DNA of 64,000 nucleotides from Pseudomonas azadiae. Lineage in GTDB: Bacteria > Pseudomonadota > Gammaproteobacteria > Pseudomonadales > Pseudomonadaceae. Below are positions 59,144-64,000 of the stretch, piece by piece. The DNA is taken from contig NZ_JAHSTY010000002.1 of assembly GCF_019145355.1 (NCBI RefSeq), positions 620,001 to 684,000 on the forward strand, in the 5' to 3' direction. The position numbers and the translations under genes are program-made. The notes under the pieces were generated by a model. It was not told the origin of the DNA, searched no databases, and saw only the letters and a program-made list of their open reading frames with translations. How positions within the stretch are numbered: the first letter of the stretch is position 1; the number at the start of each line of letters is the position of its first letter.

Positions 59144-60582
59144 CAATAGACTTCCTTGGTGGAAAGGACGGCCGGAACCGTCATGAAGACGATGTACAAG
59201 TCAAACCACACCGACCACTTGGAGATGTACTCCAGGTCGTACTCGACACGTTTCTGGATTTTGAACAGGGTGTCGGTCTCGCCCCGGTAACCGTTGATCT
59301 GCGCCCAACCGGTGATGCCTGGCTTGACCCGGTGCCGTGAACTGTATTCGCTCACTGCCACTTCGAAGGGGACGCCTGCCGCCTTGGTCGCGGTGGCGTG
59401 CGGGCGGGGGCCAACCATGGACATGTTGCCCAGCAGCACATTGAACAACTGCGGCAGCTCGTCGATGCTGGTCTTGCGGATGATGCGGCCCACCCGTGTG
59501 ATGCGCGGATCCTCGCGGGTAGTCTGGCGTTCGGCGGTAAAGTCGCTCTGGTCGGTGTACATCGAGCGGAACTTGAAGACGCGGATTTCGTTGTCGTTGT
59601 AGCCATAGCGGTTCTGCCGGAACAGCACCGGGCCCTTGGAGTCGAGCTTGATCGCGATCGCCGTCGCCAGCATGACCGGTGACAGCGCCACCAGCGCCAG
59701 GCTCGCCAGCAGCACATCCTCGCAGCGCTTGATCACCGGCGACCAGCCGCGCAGCGGTAACTGCGAGGTGTTGAACATCAGGATGCCGCCCACATCGGTG
59801 ATCTTGCTGTGGCCGTAGCGCAGCGCGGCCATGTCCGGCACCAGCATGACGTTCACCGACAACTGCCGCAGGCGGTTGACCAGCCCGTGGATGCGCTGTT
59901 CGGCGGCCCAAGGCAGGCAGATCATCACCTGGTTGACCTGTTCGGCGCGGATCAGTTTTTCCAGGTCGCGGGTGTTGCCCAGCAGGGGCAGGTTGCTCAG
60001 TTCCTTGGGAATGCGCTCGGTGCGATCGTCGATAAACCCGACCAGGCCGGAACGGATATCACCGTTGCGCTGCAGGTGATCGGCCACGTGCACGGCAGTG
60101 TCGGTAAAACCCAGGATCACCGTGCGTTGCAGGTATTTGCCGTCACGCATCAGCTTGCGGTACAGGCGCAACATCAATAGCCGTTCCAGGCAGAACAGCG
60201 CCAGGCTGGCGACGTACCACGTCACCAAGTTGCGCGGCGTCAACTGCGGGAACATCTGCAGGATCTGGTGCATGAACAACAAGATGCAGAACGCCGCCGA
60301 CCAAGCCTTGATCTTGGTTCTCAGGCGCAGCCGGTTGCTGAACAATTCTTCGGAATAGACGCCCAGGGCCTGGAACACAATGATGGTCAGCGCAGCGAAA
60401 AACACCAGCAGGCCCAGGAAATGGGCGCGCAGCTCAGGGGCTATCGGGTCCAGGATAAGCACCAGGACCAGCGGGGGCAAAATGGCCGAGAGGCCATGGA
60501 TCAACTTGACGAAAACAACAAAGAACTCAACAAAACCGGCGCGTGTTAGAAACAAGCTGTCGACGGGCGACTTCTCTCGCAT
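59143..60582 (-). CDS. pslA: PslA, undecaprenyl-phosphate sugar phosphotransferase
   Basis: A 479-residue inner-membrane initiator of Psl repeat-unit synthesis. Four N-terminal spans and a CoA-binding-like domain precede a fifth span (LLASLALVALSPVMLATAIAI) and the catalytic WcaJ-type domain (VLFRQNRYGYNDNEIRVFKFRSM, SIDELPQLFNVLLGNMSMVGPRP, GITGWAQINGYRGET). It is the first gene of the operon. The leader carries GAGGGATG at its ribosome-binding site. Confidence 0.93.
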   Translation of the reverse strand: MREKSPVDSLFLTRAGFVEFFVVFVKLIHGLSAILPPLVLVLILDPIAPELRAHFLGLLVFFAALTIIVFQALGVYSEELFSNRLRLRTKIKAWSAAFCILLFMHQILQMFPQLTPRNLVTWYVASLALFCLERLLMLRLYRKLMRDGKYLQRTVILGFTDTAVHVADHLQRNGDIRSGLVGFIDDRTERIPKELSNLPLLGNTRDLEKLIRAEQVNQVMICLPWAAEQRIHGLVNRLRQLSVNVMLVPDMAALRYGHSKITDVGGILMFNTSQLPLRGWSPVIKRCEDVLLASLALVALSPVMLATAIAIKLDSKGPVLFRQNRYGYNDNEIRVFKFRSMYTDQSDFTAERQTTREDPRITRVGRIIRKTSIDELPQLFNVLLGNMSMVGPRPHATATKAAGVPFEVAVSEYSSRHRVKPGITGWAQINGYRGETDTLFKIQKRVEYDLEYISKWSVWFDLYIVFMTVPAVLSTKEVY

Positions 60583-60587
60583 AAAAC

Positions 60588-60594
60588 ATCCCTC
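60588..60594 (-). promoter_or_regulatory. Possible RsmA/RsmE site at the pslA ribosome-binding site
   Basis: On the minus strand AGGGATG stands 5 bases before ATG and contains the ANGGA core of Rsm sites overlapping the Shine-Dalgarno. In P. aeruginosa psl mRNA is repressed by RsmA. It is a short motif, so chance is possible. Confidence 0.4.
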
Positions 60595-60782
60595 ATTGCA
60601 CTCCAGACTTCACTGTTCGAATCTTTGTTCATAAAACAGCGGGCTGCTTTAGAACCTCGGTCGAACGACTACTCTGGGTAATACGCAACTTTCCAATCCC
60701 CATGCACAATCCAGCTACAGCTATCCATTTGAAGGGATTTTGCGGAGGGCGTGACTAAAGGAGTGTCTGCTGTCTGCGATCA

Positions 60783-60796
60783 GTCAACAAATTGAC
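60783..60796. promoter_or_regulatory. FleQ box upstream of the psl operon
   Basis: GTCAACAAATTGAC matches the reported FleQ consensus GTCaNTAAAtTGAC at all but one position and lies in a 7-bp perfect inverted repeat (60781-60798). It is about 200 bases before pslA. FleQ represses psl in P. aeruginosa, and c-di-GMP relieves this. Confidence 0.72.
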
Positions 60797-60977
60797 TGGG
60801 GTGCGCAAGCGGCATGGTAGAAAGGTTTCGCGGTGTTTTATGCGGCATTTTATTGACATTCCTTGTCCGAACACTCGGTAGTGGGGTGTGTTTTTGAGTG
60901 TAGGAACAAATGTGAGATTTTTCCTGCTTAAAGATGAAACCTTTTTTAAAAGCGCGCTGGAAAATGGCGCGGGAAAG

Positions 60978-61009
60978 GGCGGCAGTGTCGCACTAAGTGC
61001 CCTGCCGCC
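60978..61009 (-). terminator. Stem-loop after the TonB receptor gene
   Basis: GGCGGCAG (60978-60985) pairs with CTGCCGCC (61002-61009), with an inner GCAC/GTGC pair. It is 15 bases after the receptor stop but has no clean T-run. Confidence 0.5.
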
Positions 61010-61024
61010 GGGGGTTTCGCTTGA

Positions 61025-63511
61025 TCAGAAGTTGCCTTTCAAACTCACCGTAAAATTACGCGGTTCACCGTAGAAGTTGCCCCAGGCAGCGGTGCCTACC
61101 GTGTTGTAATAACTTTTATCGAACAGATTGTTGCCGTTGAGCGACACACTCCAGGTGTCATCCATGCGGTACGCCACGCGTGCACTCCACGTCGCGTAGC
61201 CGGCCTGTTCCAGCTTGATGGTCTGCACGCGATAGTTGCTGCTTTGCGCGTTGACCCCGGCGCCTACGCTCCATTTCGACAGCGCACCGTCGAGCTGATA
61301 ATCACCCCACAAGCGCAGCATGTGCCGAGGCACGTAAGTGTTGGAAACGCCGCCTTTCTTGGTGCTGTCCTGGTTGTTCAGGGATCGTGTCTGGGTGTAG
61401 GTGTAGCCGCCGAACAACTGCAGGTTATTGAGCACTTCACCGCTGATTTCGGCCTCCACGCCTTGGGCGCGCACCTTGCCTTTGTCGGTGTAGCAATAGC
61501 CATCGGCGGAGGTCGGGCAGAAACTCAGGAAGTCGGTTTCGGCGCCGTTTTTCTCGATGGCGCGAAACAATGCCAGGGAGCTGTTGAGGCGTCCGTCGAA
61601 CCATTCGCCCTTGATCCCCAGCTCGTAGTTATCGCCGATCTTCGGTTTGAGCGCCGCTCCATCGGCGGTGGCGTAGGCGCTTTGCGGCTGGAAGATATCC
61701 GCATAGCTGGCGTACACCGACCAGTGTTCGTTGAGGTCGTAGATCAGCGCAGCGAAGGGTGTGACTTCGCCTGTTTCCCGGGTCCGCGCGTCTTGTGGGG
61801 CCCATTCGCCCCAAGCCAGATTGTTGGACTGGCGCCGGTTCTCGTACCAGCTCACACGGCTGCCGACGATGAACATCAATGGCTCGGCCAGGCGCAGGCG
61901 CAACGTGGCGTAGGTGCCGTATTGGGTAGCGGTTTCCTTGACCGTGCCACCGCGGTACATGTTCGGCCAGAAGGTATCGTTGGCCGGTTCCGGGAAGTGG
62001 TGGTCGGGTTGGTAGATGCTCTGGCGCCTTGGCAGATTCTGGATTGCGTATACATCATCCTGTGTACCACGGCTGCCATTGGCGCCTAGGATCAGTTCGT
62101 GTTCCAGGCCAAAGGCTTCGAACTTGCCGTCCACGTAGGCGTCGAGGCCGAAGTCCTTGTGATCGTAGTCCATCAGCGCCGCGTAGGAGTTGGCCGTTGG
62201 CGCCGGATCGCCGTAGTTGATGGTGCCTTCGCTGGCGGCGTACTTGGTGTCTTGCAGGTTGCGGCTGTGTACCGCCGCCACCTTGAGTTTCCAGTCATCG
62301 TTGAAGTGGTGGGTAATGTCCGCGAAGAAGGTGGTGCGCCGGCTTTGCCAGTCATTCCAGGACTGGCCCAGGCAGGTCGAGCGACTGAGCTTGGCGCTTT
62401 TGCCGTCGGCGTAGCGCGGCAGGCCACCCCAGCAAGGCGTGGCGTCGACGTCTTCATAGCTGGCGCCAAAGCCCAGGGTGGTGTCCGGCGTCAGGTCGAC
62501 ATCGAGCGCGCCGTAGAATGCCCGGTCCTGGCGCTTGGCAATGTCCATGTAGGAGCCTCGGTCCTGCTGGCTGACCGCCGCGCGGCCACGTAGTGTGCCG
62601 CTGTCATTCAGCGGGCCGCCGGTGTCGAAGTCGGTGCGATAGTTGTCCCAGGTGCCGGCCGACAGTGACAGGCTGGTGGTGGGCTTGGCCTGTGGGCGCT
62701 TGCGCACGAAATTCACCGCGCCGCTGGCGGTGCCGGCACCCTTGAGCATGCCGGCGGCGCCTTTGAGTACTTCAACCCGATCATAAATCGCCATGTTTGC
62801 ACTGAAGCTGTCGGCCTGGACGTAGTCCTTGCCCATGTCCAGGGGCACGCCGTCGTACTGGTACTGACCGAGCATCTTAAAGCCCCGGGAATAGAAATAT
62901 TTGCCGCCCATGGGGGACTCGTAGGTGGTAATGCCGGGCGTGCGTTCCATTACGTCATCGATGGTGGTGACGTTCTGGTCGTCCATGAACTGGCGAGTCA
63001 TCACACTCACTGATTGCGGGGTTTCCCGCAGGCTGTGTTCGCCCTTGCCGATGGTGACCGCGCCGGTGGTGTAGGACCCGGTGCCGTCGGTGGTCGCGCC
63101 CAGACGTTCGCCGCTGATCAGGGTGGCGCCCAGGTTCAGCGCGCTGGCGTCGGCCACTTGCGGCAATAACAACCAAGCGCCGTCGCCCTGGCGCTGGGCT
63201 TGCAGGCCCTGGCCGCGCAGCAGCTGCTCGAGTGCCTGCCGGGGATCGAGGCGGTCACTCAAGCCTGGGCTGGTTTTACCGGCGACGCTGGTAGCGTCGT
63301 ACGAGAGGCTGATGCCGGCTTGGCGAGCGAATTGATCAAGGGCACTCGTCAGGGCACCAGCAGCAATGTTCCAATCGCGGGCCTGGGCGTCACTCGCCAG
63401 CGTTTCGGCCGGTGCGGCCACGGGGGCAACTGCGTAGCTCAGGCAGGCGCTGAGCAAGGCGGCTTGCACCGCACGCAGGAGGGGAGAACGGGAGAAGGGG
63501 AACGCTTGCAT
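61025..63511 (-). CDS. TonB-dependent siderophore receptor with signalling domain
   Basis: An 828-residue outer-membrane transducer. A signal peptide ends near PVAAPAETLA. Residues about 45-100 form the STN signalling domain (WNIAAGALTSALDQFARQAGISLSY, ALEQLLRGQGLQA). The plug starts with LRETPQSVSVMTRQFMDDQN and DDVMERTPGITTY; the barrel follows and ends in the usual C-terminal Phe (LKGNF). The plug resembles FpvA/FoxA-type ferric-siderophore receptors, but the ligand cannot be named. The adjacent fecR-like gene indicates cell-surface signalling to an ECF sigma factor, which must lie beyond the right end. Confidence 0.92.
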   Translation of the reverse strand: MQAFPFSRSPLLRAVQAALLSACLSYAVAPVAAPAETLASDAQARDWNIAAGALTSALDQFARQAGISLSYDATSVAGKTSPGLSDRLDPRQALEQLLRGQGLQAQRQGDGAWLLLPQVADASALNLGATLISGERLGATTDGTGSYTTGAVTIGKGEHSLRETPQSVSVMTRQFMDDQNVTTIDDVMERTPGITTYESPMGGKYFYSRGFKMLGQYQYDGVPLDMGKDYVQADSFSANMAIYDRVEVLKGAAGMLKGAGTASGAVNFVRKRPQAKPTTSLSLSAGTWDNYRTDFDTGGPLNDSGTLRGRAAVSQQDRGSYMDIAKRQDRAFYGALDVDLTPDTTLGFGASYEDVDATPCWGGLPRYADGKSAKLSRSTCLGQSWNDWQSRRTTFFADITHHFNDDWKLKVAAVHSRNLQDTKYAASEGTINYGDPAPTANSYAALMDYDHKDFGLDAYVDGKFEAFGLEHELILGANGSRGTQDDVYAIQNLPRRQSIYQPDHHFPEPANDTFWPNMYRGGTVKETATQYGTYATLRLRLAEPLMFIVGSRVSWYENRRQSNNLAWGEWAPQDARTRETGEVTPFAALIYDLNEHWSVYASYADIFQPQSAYATADGAALKPKIGDNYELGIKGEWFDGRLNSSLALFRAIEKNGAETDFLSFCPTSADGYCYTDKGKVRAQGVEAEISGEVLNNLQLFGGYTYTQTRSLNNQDSTKKGGVSNTYVPRHMLRLWGDYQLDGALSKWSVGAGVNAQSSNYRVQTIKLEQAGYATWSARVAYRMDDTWSVSLNGNNLFDKSYYNTVGTAAWGNFYGEPRNFTVSLKGNF

Positions 63512-63584
63512 GACCGCGTGATGCTCCTGAAGGAAGTGGACAGAACCGGCCTGTTGATCGGCCTTTCCTTACAGGTCGAGCGGC

Positions 63585-63603
63585 AATGAGAATTCACCTC
63601 ATT
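63585..63603. promoter_or_regulatory. Palindrome between fecR and receptor, possible Fur box
   Basis: AATGAG-N7-CTCATT is a perfect 19-bp dyad in the 106-base gap before the receptor. It contains TGAGAAT, six of seven bases of a Fur heptamer. A Fur or ECF-sigma promoter role is plausible. Confidence 0.4.
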
Positions 63604-63617
63604 TATTTTTTGAAAAA

Positions 63618-64000
63618 TCACACGCGGGGTGAAACCGTCACCCAATAGCGGCTGCGGTAAGTGACATTGACCTTGAGTGACTGCGCAACCAGGCCCAGCA
63701 CTTGATCGGTGTCGTCCAATTGATAAGTGCCCGACACCCGCAATCCGGCTACCGCCTCGCTGCAACGCAGCAGGCCATTGCGATAGCGGCCCAGCTCGCT
63801 GAGGAAATCGTCCAGGCGCATGTTTTGCGCAGTGATCACGCCTTCGCTCCAGGCCCAGGGATCGAGGCCGTTGGCGACGGCCGGGCGAATGCCGCTGCGG
63901 TTGAACAGCACCTGTTCGCCGGGCTTGAGCACTTGGCGCGCATTGCTGGCATGGCTGCTGGTAAATACCGCCACTTCGCCTTGTTGCACCGCGAGGAGGG
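63618..64000 (-). CDS. FecR-type anti-sigma/signal transducer (C-terminal part)
   Basis: The 3' part of a FecR-family gene, with its N terminus beyond the right end. The visible residues read AVQQGEVAVF, VLKPGEQVLFN, AWSEGVITAQNMRLDDFLSEL, YRNGLLRC, VSGTYQLDDTDQVLGLVAQSL and NVTYRSRYWVTVSPR. These are the FecR periplasmic barrel and the C-terminal STN-like region that contacts the receptor. It would pass the receptor signal across the inner membrane to an ECF sigma factor. The GTG at 63989 is an internal codon, not the start. Confidence 0.88.
   Translation of the reverse strand, partial: LLAVQQGEVAVFTSSHASNARQVLKPGEQVLFNRSGIRPAVANGLDPWAWSEGVITAQNMRLDDFLSELGRYRNGLLRCSEAVAGLRVSGTYQLDDTDQVLGLVAQSLKVNVTYRSRYWVTVSPRV

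Larger units (their letters stand above)
60583..61024. other. Intergenic region upstream of pslA
   Basis: These 442 bases lie between pslA and the TonB receptor 3' end. They hold the psl leader, the FleQ-like site at 60783-60796, AT-rich stretches near 60830-60960, and a stem-loop at 60978-61009. I see no convincing gene; a 61-codon plus-strand frame has no supporting features. Confidence 0.7.

Noticed and set aside
60888..61073. 61-codon plus-strand frame between pslA and the receptor
   Set aside because: No ribosome-binding site or recognisable product; it runs into the receptor 3' end.

Overview
The window is a chromosomal segment of a fluorescent Pseudomonas, most likely from the P. fluorescens group. 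The evidence is a complete Pseudomonas-type rRNA operon, pyoverdine-iron (fpv) and Psl exopolysaccharide (psl) clusters in their known gene order, group-typical REP doublets (GTGGGAGCTGGCTTGCC type), and uniform high-GC coding. The left end (fklB, the EAL-CBS-GGDEF gene, prc, then an ABC/HAD cluster) resembles, from memory, the P. aeruginosa PA3250-PA3262 neighbourhood. No prophage, integron, CRISPR array or transposase was seen. The mobile-type sequences recognised are four REPINs.

Layout. 0-2.5 kb: a lipid-anchored FKBP isomerase, a DUF1232 protein behind paired DnaA boxes, and a translationally coupled HTH/unknown gene pair. 2.4-6.7 kb: a dual c-di-GMP protein, the tail-specific protease Prc, and a truncated oxidoreductase start ending in a REPIN. 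6.8-13.2 kb: an ABC importer with a cytoplasmic alkaline-phosphatase-superfamily hydrolase and a HAD phosphatase, divergent from a GntR/UTRA regulator. The shared intergenic region carries two outward-facing Pho boxes and four CTAG-centred candidate operators, so I read this as a phosphate-starvation system for importing and hydrolysing a phosphorylated compound. 13.3-19.5 kb: fpvGHJK-fpvCDEF, which reduces ferri-pyoverdine in the periplasm and moves the iron inward. 19.7-27.3 kb: a LeuC/LeuD-type isomerase pair, a LysR regulator, DctA, a haloacetate-dehalogenase-like hydrolase, SoxR with its 19-bp-spacer target promoter and an ABM-type protein, and an SfnR-like sigma54 activator.

27.5-32.5 kb: housekeeping genes (small lipoproteins, cysteine desulfurase, aminopeptidase P, RhtA-type exporter). 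32.5-38.4 kb: an rrn operon with three tandem 16-bp-spacer promoters, boxA, RNase III stems, 16S, tRNA-Ile(GAT), tRNA-Ala(TGC), 23S, 5S and a terminator. 38.6-45.2 kb: a stand-alone PBP2, an SRPBCC protein, DNA polymerase II, a GST-like protein and a DUF4174 protein.

45.2-60.6 kb: the twelve-gene psl operon (pslA to pslL, minus strand), nearly all genes overlapping or abutting, with a near-perfect FleQ box about 200 bp upstream of pslA and a possible Rsm site at the pslA ribosome-binding site. 61-64 kb: a TonB-dependent siderophore receptor with an N-terminal signalling domain, next to the 3' part of its FecR-type anti-sigma regulator, which runs off the window. Together the segment covers iron (fpv, TonB/FecR), phosphate (Pho/UTRA), redox (SoxR) and biofilm/c-di-GMP (EAL-GGDEF, FleQ-psl) functions.
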